This document shows positions 1 through 9,001 of a stretch of DNA of 64,000 bases, piece by piece (within the stretch, counting starts at the first letter, position 1; each line of letters starts with the position of its first letter). The stretch comes from Propionibacteriaceae bacterium AM104-82 (lineage in GTDB: Bacteria; Actinomycetota; Actinomycetes; Propionibacteriales; Propionibacteriaceae). Where the stretch lies: positions 1 through 64,000 of the forward strand of contig JAQDQK010000017.1 of assembly GCA_027658995.1 (NCBI GenBank), given 5' to 3'. The translations under genes were made by a program, and so were the position numbers. The notes beneath the pieces are model-generated. The model was not told where the DNA came from, made no database searches, and saw nothing but the letters and a program-made list of their open reading frames with translations.

Positions 1-3000
1 CCGGATCGAGCGCGGTTGCGCCGGTGTTGGTACCGGTCAGCGTGTAGGTGATGGTGTCACCCTTCACCACGTCCGTGCCCGACTTGGGATCGGCCGTCTT
101 CGTGAACGTGTACCCCGGGATGGGGTGCTCGGTCACGACCTCCGGGGGCGTGATCGGCGGATCGTACGGCGGGGTCGCCGTCGAGTTCGCCTTGTTGTTG
201 ACGATCTTGCCCTCGTGCCCCTCGCCCACCGTGATGGTGTACTTCAGGGTCACGGTCTCGCCGGGCTTGAGGTCGCCGGTCCAGGTGAGGGTCGTGCCGT
301 CGACGGTCGGGGCGGCTGCTGCCGTGGTCCCGATGGTCGCGGTCGGGGCCCCGGTCAGGGCGTTGCCCTCGGCGTAGGCGAGGACCTCGGCCAGGTCGTC
401 GGTGATCTCGACGGCCAGCGGGGTCTTGCCGGTGTTCGTGCCGACGACGGTGTAGGTGATGGTGTCACCGGCGACCACGTCGGTGCCCGACTTCGGATTG
501 GCCGTCTTCGTGAACTCGTAGCCCGGGACGGCCTTGAGGGCCATGTCGAGGGTGAAGTTCGTGAAGCCGTCGGTCGTGCCGGGGGTGACGGGCATGTTGC
601 CGGTGTTGTCGTTCAGCGGCTCATTGCCGGTGATCGTCGAACCGTTGACGGTGGCAGACAGGTGGATGTTGCCGGTCTTCATGCCGCCCTCGAACGGGGC
701 ACCGTTGTGGTCTTCGCCCTCGTTCTTGTCGGTGTCCGGATCGGCCTGGTACCCGACGGTCTGCGCGACGTAGCCCGCAAGCTTGCCGCCTGCGGCGAAC
801 TCCGCCGCGGGGATGACCGCGTAGTAGTCGCCCTCGGGCAGGTCGTTGAGAACCCAGCGTCCGTCCTTGTTCGTCGTGACGCTCCCCGCGAGGGTGCCGT
901 CGGCCTTGTACACGTCGACCTTGACACCCTCCGGTGCCGCCTTATCGACGGTCGAATCGAACTTGCCGTCGTTGTTGAGGTCGAACCAGATCAGGTCTCC
1001 AAGCGAGAAGCCGACGATGCGGACCATCACCTGGTTGGAGGTCAGGACCTGGTAGATGCCCGTCTTCTCGTTCTTGAAGGTGTCGCTGAACGCCGTGAAG
1101 CGGTTGACGTACAGGTCGCCCGCCTCGTTGTCGGCCTGGTTCATCGTGAACTTGAACTGCAGGCCCGACCGCACGCCGGTGCCCGCGAAGTCCAGGTTCT
1201 CTGCGGCGACGAACTTCCAGGCGGTCGCGTCCGTGGTGAACGTGGTCGACCAGATGCTCGGATTGTCCTCGTTCAGGTCCTGGGGAACCAGCTTCGGATC
1301 GACCGTCGTGTAGTAGAACGTGCCGTTCGCCGGCGTGGTGCCGTCGAACCAGAACGCCTGCGGAGCGGCGGTCAGCTTCGTGGTTCCGGAGAAGTCGGAG
1401 GCCGGGTTGCGATTGACGTTTGCGTCGTTGGTCGCGTCCCCGTTGTACGGCAGGACGTCGATCACGGTCGGCGCGGCGACCCGGAGGGTCTCACCGAAGT
1501 TTCGGACCTGCAGGGTGTACACCTGGTCCTTGTCCTGCAGGTCGAGGACCTGGTCGACGGACTTCTTCAGCTGAAGCGACCCCGGCTGGGTCACGGTCAC
1601 CGTGTGATCGTCGAAGTGCGCCGACTTGTAGTAGACGATGCCGTCGGCGTGCACCTCGGTCTTATTGATCAGCGAGGTGTTGTTCGGCAGCAGCGGATCG
1701 ACGTGCGTGACGACCTTCAGCGGACCGAGGGGCTGGTTCGGCGTGCGCGTCCCCAGATTCCACACCAGCGTCGTGGTGCCGTCTGGATTGACCGTGTACG
1801 AACTCGGCGCGGTGTTGCCCTCGATAGCGGCGGTCGCTGCCGGGTCGTACTCGGCACCCTTGGGGAGGGTGTCAGTCACGACGACGTTGTCCACCGGCGC
1901 CGGTGCGTCGCTCGCCGCGGAAAGCGACGGGTCGATCTGCCAGATGACAGGCGTGCCTGCCTTCGCCGAACCCGTGTTGCCGATGGCCGAAGCGCCGGTC
2001 GCGTCCGTGCCGTTCACGGTGCCGTCGATCGTGTGCTTCGTGATCGCGAGGCGGGCGCGGACCAGGGTCCAGCGGTCGCCCATCGAGGAGCCGTTCTCCG
2101 ACGCGACGGTCTTGCCGTCGGTGTTACCTGCACCCGGCAGGTAGTCATTGACGGGCTTCCAGTTGCCGAAGGTGTCCGACTTCAGGTTGGCGAAGTTCGC
2201 CGCCACCGTCAGCTCGGGGATCTCCTGGCCTGCGTGCGGGCCACCGTAGTAGGTGTTGCGCTGCTGCAGGCCGATCATCCACTGGAAGCTCGTGCTGTTG
2301 AGCTGCGTGTATCCGGGCTTGGTCTGCAGCCAGGCGGCGTTGACCCCGTCGATACCACCGGGGACGTCGGCCGGGTTGTCATACCAGGTCACGTTCGGGT
2401 TACCACAGGCGATGTTGGTGCCGGCGGCTGCCTTCTGGGTCGTCCAGGTGCCCTTCCACCTGTTGGTGGCCGAGTCGAAGCTCCCATTGTTGGGGTCGTC
2501 CGACCCGTAGTCGACGTGGGCGTACTTGATGGTGACGTTGTCCTGGAACGCGGGCATCTTGGCCCGGTCGGGGTCCGCACGACCCTGCGGGATCTCGACG
2601 GCGGCCGAGTACAGGTCATTCCAGACCGGGCCCGTCGAAACGTTGTCACCCGGGATGTTCCTCAGGAGGTCGAGCTTCATCATCGACCCGTCCCAGACGT
2701 CGCACATCTGCAGGTTCTGGGTGTCGAGCGAAATCCTGGCCGTGATCACGGAGGCGTAGGTCTGACCCGGCTGGACCTGACCCGCTCCGTCGCCGAGAGT
2801 GTTGGCCGACTCGGGGAGAGCCGCGTTACGGAACAGCCACGTGCCGCGCGGGTTGGAGAGCACCTTGCCCCACGAACCGGGGCTGATGGTCAACTCGGCG
2901 AGGGTGGGGCTCACGTTGTTGCTCTGCGTGCCGTTGGGCATCTTGTCGCACTTGGTGGCGGCGTCGGTGTTGGGGCCAGGCTGGCAGTAGCCGGGCTCAT

Positions 3001-3505
3001 TGCCGGTGCCGTAGTTGCTGACGCCGGACAGGCCGGTCGGGTCGAAGTCGCCCACCCGGTTTCCCAGCTTCGCGGAGCCGATGCCGTTGCCCTCGATCCC
3101 GTCCATGGCGTCGATCGCCTCGTAAGGGATGAACACCTTGATGGCGTAGCTGGCCACGTAGAACTTGTTGGCGGGAAGCGGGTTGCCCTCCACGTTCTTG
3201 GTGGGGTAGGTGGCACCGGAGGCATCGATCCCGCTGAGCGTGAACTCGTAGTTGCCGGTCTCAGGGTCGCCAACGCGAGAGAAGTCACAGGTGCCGGAGT
3301 CGCGCACAGAGTCCTCAGCGGTGGTGTTGCCGTTGTTGGACTGGTTCCTGCCGCCGATCTTGCCGTACACGGTGGTGGGGCCGGGGCCGACGGCCTGGTT
3401 CCCGGTGTTCGGCTGGCAGGAGACGATCTCCCATGGGAAATCGGGCTGCATCGTGGCTTGACCGTCGTTGCTGAGGCCCCAGAGGGAATCCTCGAACGTG
3501 ACCGG
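1..3505 (-). pseudogene. C-terminal part of large SdrD_B/DUF11 surface protein, downstream of an in-frame amber codon (partial, runs off the window)
   Basis: Reading on in the frame of the gene at 3506-4693, past its TAG, gives an uninterrupted secreted-protein sequence to the window edge. About 3000-3500 holds a glycine/asparagine-rich adhesin-like segment. About 1550-2100 holds DUF11-like domains (RLAITKHTIDG, VVVTDTLPKGAEYDP, PGSLQLKKSVDQ). About 800-1005 holds an SdrD_B/Cna_B-type domain (GDLIWFDLNNDGKFDS, LPEGDYYAVIP). From about 535 downward there are at least two near-identical units starting PGYEFTKTANPKSGTDVV and PGYTFTKTADPKSGTDVV. Such proteins are extracellular adhesins or pilin-like fibres. 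The earliest ATG after the stop is at 3451, without a signal peptide, so this part should not be exported alone. The sorting end lies outside the window. Confidence 0.75.
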
Positions 3506-4693
3506 CTACTCGAACGCCTCAACGCCAACCTTGCGGTCGGTGCTGATCTGCACCGAGTACATGATCTCCCAGCCGAACTTGTTCACGCCGTTGACGTTCT
3601 TCTGTCCGAGGGCCCACACCCAGGGGCGCTGCTTCTCGAGGTCGTAGCGGGGAACCGCGGTGATCTTGAACGGGCCGAAGTCCTCGGGCCCATCGGGGCG
3701 CGCGGTGGTGACGCCCTCGGCGGTGGCCCCGTAGGTGCGTACCGAGGTGTCGAAGGAGGAACCGTGCGGCGAGGCGCTCGTGACGAAAGCCTGCGTGGCG
3801 ACAGTCTTCTGCGCGGTGTCCTGGCTGATCGTGCCGAGGTCACACTTCAGGACCACCGACGTGGTGCCTGCGGGCGGCGCGACGCGGGGCTTGAGTACGT
3901 CCCCGGACGGCAGCGCGGTGATGGTGCTGGTACCTGCCGCACAGGCGGTCGGGATTTCGCCGAACGTGACGACCGCACCGTCCTTGGGGGTCAGCGTCTG
4001 CTCGAACCATCCGTTGAACGTCGAGCTCGTGTCCAGCTCCGCCTTCGAGGCGACGGACCAGTTGTAGTTGACGACGTCACCGTTGCGGACGATGTCGTTG
4101 CCATTACCCGAGTCGTTGCCCGGCTCGTCGTCGCTGTTGAACGGCCCCGTGCCGGTGTAGATGGCTTTGCCGTCGTAGCCGGCCGGGTCGTTGAGGGCGA
4201 TCACGTCGGTGGACCACGTGGGGTAAACCAGGGCGTTCAGCTCCAGGTCGGTGGTGCCGGCCGGAATCGAGGCAGACTCGGACTTCTGCGCGTTGCCGTT
4301 GCCAGCCACGCGGGTGAAGTCGTTGTCGGCGCTGGTCGCGACCGGGGTGATGTAGGCATTGTTGTTGACGCCTGCAGCGTCGATCGTGACCGTGAACGGG
4401 CCAGGCGATGCGCTGTAGTCGTCGGATGCGGAGAAGGACCAGCTGCCGTCGGCCGCGGTCGTGGTCTCCCACCCTGCGTGCGTCGGATCCGAGCCCTTCA
4501 GCGTCACCTTGACGCCCGCGAGCGGGGTGTCGTTGGTGCCGACCGGACCGGAGTCGATCGCATCGTTCTTGTTCGAGTCGACGATGACCTTGCCGAAGGC
4601 AAGATCACCGGGTGCCGCGTTGGCCGGCTGAGCCAGGCCTGCGGAAAATCCGCCAATGAGCCCGATGGCGATGGCAACATTCAGCCACCCCAA
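3506..4693 (-). CDS. N-terminal fragment of secreted SdrD_B-type surface protein, ended by TAG
   Basis: The 395-residue product starts with a signal peptide: a basic stretch (KHKRRR, just upstream of or at the start), a hydrophobic core, and a PANA/AP-type cleavage site. An SdrD_B/Cna_B-like domain follows (GDLAFGKVIVDSNKNDAIDS). The rest is a beta-rich, threonine/asparagine-rich extracellular region. It ends at a TAG (3506-3508), after which the same frame continues as plausible surface protein. The start is TTG at 4693; the sequence stays open only to a TAA about 45 bases upstream, so an upstream CTG is the alternative. The G-rich ribosome-binding region pairs into a short hairpin. It is probably the front half of one broken adhesin gene. 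Confidence 0.7.
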   Translation of the reverse strand: MGWLNVAIAIGLIGGFSAGLAQPANAAPGDLAFGKVIVDSNKNDAIDSGPVGTNDTPLAGVKVTLKGSDPTHAGWETTTAADGSWSFSASDDYSASPGPFTVTIDAAGVNNNAYITPVATSADNDFTRVAGNGNAQKSESASIPAGTTDLELNALVYPTWSTDVIALNDPAGYDGKAIYTGTGPFNSDDEPGNDSGNGNDIVRNGDVVNYNWSVASKAELDTSSTFNGWFEQTLTPKDGAVVTFGEIPTACAAGTSTITALPSGDVLKPRVAPPAGTTSVVLKCDLGTISQDTAQKTVATQAFVTSASPHGSSFDTSVRTYGATAEGVTTARPDGPEDFGPFKITAVPRYDLEKQRPWVWALGQKNVNGVNKFGWEIMYSVQISTDRKVGVEAFE

Positions 4694-4712
4694 TCTGCGG
4701 CGCTTGTGCTTT

Positions 4713-4725
4713 TGGGACAGAGTCC
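4713..4725 (-). promoter_or_regulatory. Hairpin over the ribosome-binding region of the surface protein gene
   Basis: GGGAC (4713-4717) and GTCCC (4721-4725) flank a three-base loop. On the minus strand this stem includes part of the G6 tract that would serve as the Shine-Dalgarno sequence. CACTAGTG (4740-4747), a perfect palindrome, lies just upstream. Translation control is an inference. Confidence 0.3.
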
Positions 4726-4836
4726 CCCCGTTGAATTAGCACTAGTGTCCCTCCCTGTACTACCTATCGAGGGTTGACGAAGCACGTTTTCAGCAGTCAA
4801 CACCGATAGTTTGGGACGTACACTATCCAAAGAATC

Positions 4837-4877
4837 CCGGGCGAGTCGAGTCGCGGACTGAGAAACTCTCAGCCCGG
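4837..4877 (-). terminator. Nested inverted repeats between the OFA transporter and the surface protein gene
   Basis: CTGAGA-AAC-TCTCAG (4858-4872) is a perfect 6-bp hairpin. It sits inside CCGGGC (4838-4843) and GCCCGG (4872-4877). It lies about 60 bases past the stop of the minus-strand transporter gene and could end that transcript, although there is no strong T tract. GATAGT (4805-4810) and ACTATC (4822-4827) form a separate inverted repeat nearer the surface gene, possibly an operator. Nothing else was recognised in 4748-4936. Confidence 0.35.
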
Positions 4878-4936
4878 AACAAAATCATCGAGGTTTTACG
4901 CTCAACGGCGCCCCGACAGGGGCATATCAGTCCTCG

Positions 4937-6157
4937 TCAGGAAGCCTCAACCATCTCTCGAACCTTGACGGATCGGGCGGTAGGGAGGGCGAGTCGACGG
5001 GTCGCGATCGGCAGGGCAACACCCGCCACGGCGAGGGCCCCCATCACGCTGAACGCGAGGGCGTAATTGCCCGCCTCACCGACGAGCGAGGACGCGGCCA
5101 GCGGGCCGAGCACACCGGCCAACGACCAGCCGACGAGCATCAGGCCGTAGATCGCCCCGGCATGGCGCATCCCGAAGAACGCGCCCGCAGCGGAGGGCAG
5201 GGTGCCGAACGCGCCGCCGTAACACAGGTAGACGACGGCGGCCAGGGCGAGGAAGGTCAGGCCGGTGGCGTGCGGCAGTGCGATCAGGGCGACACCCTCG
5301 AGCAGCAGGATCGCTGCCAGGACCGGCAACTGGCCGACCCGCTGCGCCACCGAGGCCCAGGCGATCCGGCCGGCGCCGTTGAACAGCGCGAGCACGCCGA
5401 CCACGGTCGCGACCGAGGCGGCGTCGATGCCGCCGACGTCGACGGCCGCCACGGCCATCATCGACACCAGCGAGATGCCTGCCGCGACGGCGACGGTGAG
5501 GGTTCCCGTCAGCAGGAACCAGTGCGGCGTGCGAAGCGCCTGCTTCACGTCGAGGTCGTTCGACGGGGTCGTCTCGGCGCTCTGCTGGGCGGGAGGGGTG
5601 CCCATCATGGCCGAGCCGAGGAGCCCCAGGACGAGGTAGCCGATGCCGATCCACAGGAACGAGGACGCGGGCGCCGAGGGGGCCCGGGCGATCAGCGCCT
5701 CCGCGACCGGGGAGGTGAGGGTCGCACCGAAGCCGAAACCGCCGACGGCGATGCCGGTAACCAGCGCGCGCTGGTTCGGGAACCACTTCTGGAGCAGCGC
5801 AACCGGGACGATGTAGGCCATGCCGAGCCCGAAGCCGCCGATCAGGCCGTAGCCGAGCACCGGGAGCCACAGGTCGCCCGCGTCGCGGGCGAAGGAGGAC
5901 AGGATCAGGCCGGCCGCGTAGATGGCAGAGCCGATCAGCGCGACCAGGCGCGGGCTGCTGCGGTCCTGCAGCCTTCCACCGATGGAGGCGCCGACGAAGA
6001 TCATGCCGATGGCCACCTCGAACGGGATGGACGCCTGCACAGCGGTCAGCCCCATGGCCTCCGGGTTCTGCAGTGCGCGGCCGAACAGGCTCCACGCGTA
6101 CACCCCGCCGACAACGAGTTGGACGAGGACACCACCGGTGAGAGCTAACCAACGCAC
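4937..6157 (-). CDS. OFA-family MFS transporter (oxalate/formate antiporter-like)
   Basis: This 406-residue, 12-helix major facilitator protein opens with a GGVYAWSLF segment. It has the MFS loop motif region (GGRLQDRSSPR, about residues 60-70) and the conserved LQKWFPNQRALVTGIAVGGFGFGA stretch typical of the oxalate:formate antiporter family. The family exchanges small carboxylates across the inner membrane, but the substrate here cannot be read from sequence. The start is GTG at 6157, which sits inside an 8-bp inverted repeat (6145-6167). It is transcribed alone on the minus strand and diverges from the DUF1707 gene. Confidence 0.85.
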   Translation of the reverse strand: MRWLALTGGVLVQLVVGGVYAWSLFGRALQNPEAMGLTAVQASIPFEVAIGMIFVGASIGGRLQDRSSPRLVALIGSAIYAAGLILSSFARDAGDLWLPVLGYGLIGGFGLGMAYIVPVALLQKWFPNQRALVTGIAVGGFGFGATLTSPVAEALIARAPSAPASSFLWIGIGYLVLGLLGSAMMGTPPAQQSAETTPSNDLDVKQALRTPHWFLLTGTLTVAVAAGISLVSMMAVAAVDVGGIDAASVATVVGVLALFNGAGRIAWASVAQRVGQLPVLAAILLLEGVALIALPHATGLTFLALAAVVYLCYGGAFGTLPSAAGAFFGMRHAGAIYGLMLVGWSLAGVLGPLAASSLVGEAGNYALAFSVMGALAVAGVALPIATRRLALPTARSVKVREMVEAS

Positions 6158-6167
6158 GTTTGGTTAG
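6145..6167. promoter_or_regulatory. Perfect 8-bp inverted repeat over the transporter start codon
   Basis: CTAACCAA (6145-6152) and TTGGTTAG (6160-6167) are exact inverted copies with a 7-base spacer that contains the GTG start (6155-6157). It could be a repressor operator overlapping a leaderless start or an mRNA hairpin masking initiation. A related TTGGCTAAC lies about 40 bases upstream at 6204. Confidence 0.4.
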
Positions 6168-6300
6168 TCTGCCTGACGCGCCCTCTGCGTCCGGTGGCGG
6201 GGTTGGCTAACGGCTGAGCGACGGCCTCCGTCTCACGGATGAGGCGCGAATCAGCCCGCGGCCCGATGCCGTCGGCTCCCGCTACTGTCAGACTTGGTTT

Positions 6301-6972
6301 GTGGACATCAACAGCAGCGACGACCAACTACGCATCACCTCGGTCCAGCGCGAGCGGGCCATCGAACTGGTGCGACAGGCGGCAGCCGACGGGCGCCTCG
6401 ACTTCGACGAGATGAACGGCCGCGTCAGCGTCGGCCTTGAGGCCCGTACCCAGGGCGACCTGCGGCGGATCGTCGGCGACCTGGTGCCGAGCGCCGAACT
6501 CGCCGCGTTCCTCCTGGACGTCACCCCTCCGTTGCAGGGCCCGGGCTCGACATGGGACGACCCGCTCGTGATCGGCCGCGACGGCAAGTGGGACGTGAAG
6601 GGCCCGTGGAACGTGCCGCCCTTCCTGGAGGTGTACTGCTCGTTCTGGAGCCTGCTGACGCTCAACTTCCTGGAGGCGACGGCGCTTGCGCCGGTCATCG
6701 ACATGGTCGTGGTGGGGCACAACGGCTCGCCGACGGTGATCGTGCCGCAGGGTTGGGGGGTCGACACCGAACGGCTGTCCGTCACGAGCCAGGGCGCGTT
6801 CTCCTCGAACGTCGCGACCCGCCCCGACAAGGGCATGCCGCGCATCGTGATGCGCGGCCACACCCGCAACGGCAAGGCCCGCTACGCGACCAAACGGGAA
6901 CTGCGCAAGCTTGCGGAGCGCCGCGCGTTGGCGCAACTGTCGGCGGCACCCGCCAACGCGCTCGAGGCCTGA
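6301..6972 (+). CDS. DUF1707 domain-containing protein
   Basis: The 223-residue protein begins with a DUF1707 domain: RITSVQRERAIELVRQAA, then GRLDFDEMNGRVSVGLEARTQGDLRRIVGDL at about residues 10-65. This is a short helical module common in actinobacterial envelope and stress proteins. The middle (about 80-180) is beta-rich with a DPLVIGRDGKWDVKG stretch and resembles LiaF/DUF2154-type C-terminal regions. No clear transmembrane helix is present. The GTG start gives the full domain; no Shine-Dalgarno sequence is visible, so the message may be leaderless. Function is unknown. Confidence 0.7.
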   Translation: MDINSSDDQLRITSVQRERAIELVRQAAADGRLDFDEMNGRVSVGLEARTQGDLRRIVGDLVPSAELAAFLLDVTPPLQGPGSTWDDPLVIGRDGKWDVKGPWNVPPFLEVYCSFWSLLTLNFLEATALAPVIDMVVVGHNGSPTVIVPQGWGVDTERLSVTSQGAFSSNVATRPDKGMPRIVMRGHTRNGKARYATKRELRKLAERRALAQLSAAPANALEA

Positions 6973-7021
6973 GGACGCACCCGGGCCACGGGCCCGGTCG
7001 TTGCCGCTTAGGCTGACAGGC

Positions 7022-8002
7022 ATGAACGCAAGGGCAGAGGGTGCGCTGATCGGGCTGGCGCTCGGAGACGCGCTCGGCATGCCGACGCAGATGCTGTCCC
7101 GGGCGCGCGTCGTCGAACTGTTCGGGACGCTGGACCGCTTCCATCCGGGGCCTCCCGAGAACCCGATCAGCCCCGGGCAGGTGGCGGGCACCGTCACCGA
7201 CGACACCGAGCAGGCCGTGATCCTGGCCCGCCTGATCCTCGACGGCGGCGGCACCGTCGATCTCGGCGCATTCGCTCAGGCACTCAGCGACTGGCACCAC
7301 GAGATGGAGGCCAAGGGATCGCTCGACCTGCTCGGGCCCTCGACGCTGCGGGCCATCGAGGCGTTCCGACGCGGCACTCCCCCGACCGGGACCGGAAGGT
7401 GGGGCGACACCAACGGCGCCGCGATGCGGGTCGCGCCGCTCGGCATCGCCCACCGGATCTTCCCGATGGCGGGGTTCGTCGACCGCCTCGAGGCCGTCAA
7501 CGTGCTGACCCACAACACCCGGATCGCCAACTCGGGCGCAGCGGCCATCGCCGCCGCCGTCTCCGCGGGAATCGACGGAGCCGACCTGCGTGACCTGATG
7601 CACGCGGCGCTGGAGGCCGCCGAGGAGGGCGCGACCCGCGGCCACTACACGCCGGGCCCCTCGGTGCCCGACCGGATCCGGTGGGCCGTCTCGCTGGCGA
7701 TGGGCCCCGACCCGCTGGACAAGATCGACCGACTGGTCGGCACCTCGGTCGCCACGCAAGAGGCGGTGCCCGCCGCGCTGGCGATCGTCGCCGCCTATGC
7801 CGACGATCCGTGGGCAGGGGTGCTGGCCGCGGCGAGCCTCGGCGGCGACAGCGACACGGTCGCCGCGATGGCCGGCGCGGTCCTCGGGGCGTTGCACGGC
7901 GTCGACGGGTTCCCAGCGGACGAGGTCGCCTACCTTGAGGTGGCCAACCCCGACCTTGACCTCCGCGGCCTCGCCGCGGGCCTGATGGGGCTCCGCCGAT
8001 GA
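7022..8002 (+). CDS. ADP-ribosylglycohydrolase family protein (DraG-like)
   Basis: The 326-residue protein has the family's metal-binding features. These are an N-terminal GALIGLALGDALGMPTQ, the TVTDDTEQA motif near residue 60 that supplies Mg-binding Thr/Asp residues, and the C-terminal GGDSDTVAAMAGAVLGALHG motif. Family members remove ADP-ribose from proteins or hydrolyse related ribosyl compounds. Its stop overlaps the next gene's start by four bases (ATGA), so it is translationally coupled to a PfkB sugar kinase. That pairing suggests a released ribosyl sugar is then phosphorylated. The substrate is not determinable here. Confidence 0.88.
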   Translation: MNARAEGALIGLALGDALGMPTQMLSRARVVELFGTLDRFHPGPPENPISPGQVAGTVTDDTEQAVILARLILDGGGTVDLGAFAQALSDWHHEMEAKGSLDLLGPSTLRAIEAFRRGTPPTGTGRWGDTNGAAMRVAPLGIAHRIFPMAGFVDRLEAVNVLTHNTRIANSGAAAIAAAVSAGIDGADLRDLMHAALEAAEEGATRGHYTPGPSVPDRIRWAVSLAMGPDPLDKIDRLVGTSVATQEAVPAALAIVAAYADDPWAGVLAAASLGGDSDTVAAMAGAVLGALHGVDGFPADEVAYLEVANPDLDLRGLAAGLMGLRR

Positions 8003-8919
8003 GCCGCCTCGTGGTGATCGGCAGCGTCATCGGGGACCAGATGATGACCGTGCCGCACCTGCCTGAACGCGGCGGTGATGTCCTGGCGGGACCGGTCGCG
8101 GCGCAGCCGGGCGGCGCCTACAACGTCGTGGCCGCTGCCATCCGGATGGGCCTCGACACTGCCGTGGCGGGCCGGATCGGGACGGGGCCGATCGGCTCGC
8201 TGCTCACCGACGCCCTCGCCGGGCTGGGCGCGCCGGTGCTGATCCCGCGCAGCACCGACGGCGACTCCGGCACCAGCATCGGGTTCATCGAACCGGATGG
8301 CGAGCGGACCTTCGTCACCAGCCCCGGCGTCGAGCAGGCCATCACCGACGCGGACCTCGCGGCCATTCAGTGGCGCCCGGAGGACCTCGTCTACCTCAGC
8401 GGCTACGACCTGCTCTACCCCGAAACCGGCCCCGCGGTGGCGCGCTGGCTCGACGGGTTCACGCCCGCCGGGCTGCTGCTCGACCCCGGGCCGTTGATCG
8501 CGGAGGTGCCCGCCGCCGTCCTCGACCGGGTCCTCGCGTCGGCGACCGTGTTCAGCATGAACGAACGGGAGGCCGCGATCCTCGGTCAGGAGCCGTCCGG
8601 GCCGTTGACGTTGTGGGACCGCTTGCCGCGCCCTGAGGCGGTCGTCCTGGTCCGGGTCGGTGCCGACGGGGCCTGGTTGCACCGGCGCGACCGTGACCCG
8701 CTGCTGGTCGAGAGCCCGCCTGTCGAGGTCGTCGACTCCACCGGCGCCGGCGACGCGCACGCGGGCGCGCTGCTCGCCCTGCTTGCCGAGGGCCTCGCCG
8801 TCGAGGAGGCGGTGCTGCTCGCCAACGCGGCCGCCGGGCTGGCCGTCACGGTGCTCGGCTCGGCAACCGGCCCGACCCGTGCCGAACTGTTCGCGGCCCT
8901 CGAGGAGCGCAACGGCTAG
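7999..8919 (+). CDS. PfkB-family carbohydrate/nucleoside kinase
   Basis: A 306-residue ribokinase-fold kinase. The first PfkB signature is represented by QPGGAYNVVAAAIRMG (about residues 35-50). The second is DSTGAGDAHAGALLALL (about 246-262), where the Asp in GAGD is the catalytic base. FIEPDGERTFVTSPG matches the sugar-binding lid region. It starts inside the stop of the ADP-ribosylglycohydrolase gene, so the two form an operon. Ribose, a nucleoside or ADP-ribose-derived sugar is a plausible substrate by context only. Confidence 0.85.
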   Translation: MSRLVVIGSVIGDQMMTVPHLPERGGDVLAGPVAAQPGGAYNVVAAAIRMGLDTAVAGRIGTGPIGSLLTDALAGLGAPVLIPRSTDGDSGTSIGFIEPDGERTFVTSPGVEQAITDADLAAIQWRPEDLVYLSGYDLLYPETGPAVARWLDGFTPAGLLLDPGPLIAEVPAAVLDRVLASATVFSMNEREAAILGQEPSGPLTLWDRLPRPEAVVLVRVGADGAWLHRRDRDPLLVESPPVEVVDSTGAGDAHAGALLALLAEGLAVEEAVLLANAAAGLAVTVLGSATGPTRAELFAALEERNG

Positions 8920-9001
8920 GCACGATGCGACGAAGCCGACGTCACCGCCTCCTGAACGCCATCGGATGGCTAGCCTGAGGGCAGAAGTGAAGGAGCCTGT
9001 C

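Noticed and set aside
3506..3508. TAG as a recoded (pyrrolysine) codon
   Set aside because: Pyrrolysine systems are not expected here, no pyl genes are visible and no structural element was recognised downstream.
125..4777. 1550-codon open frame on the plus strand opposite the surface protein gene
   Set aside because: It is an antisense shadow in a GC-rich gene. Its protein is Arg/Gly/Val-biased with no domain, whereas the minus frame gives clear SdrD_B and DUF11 domains.
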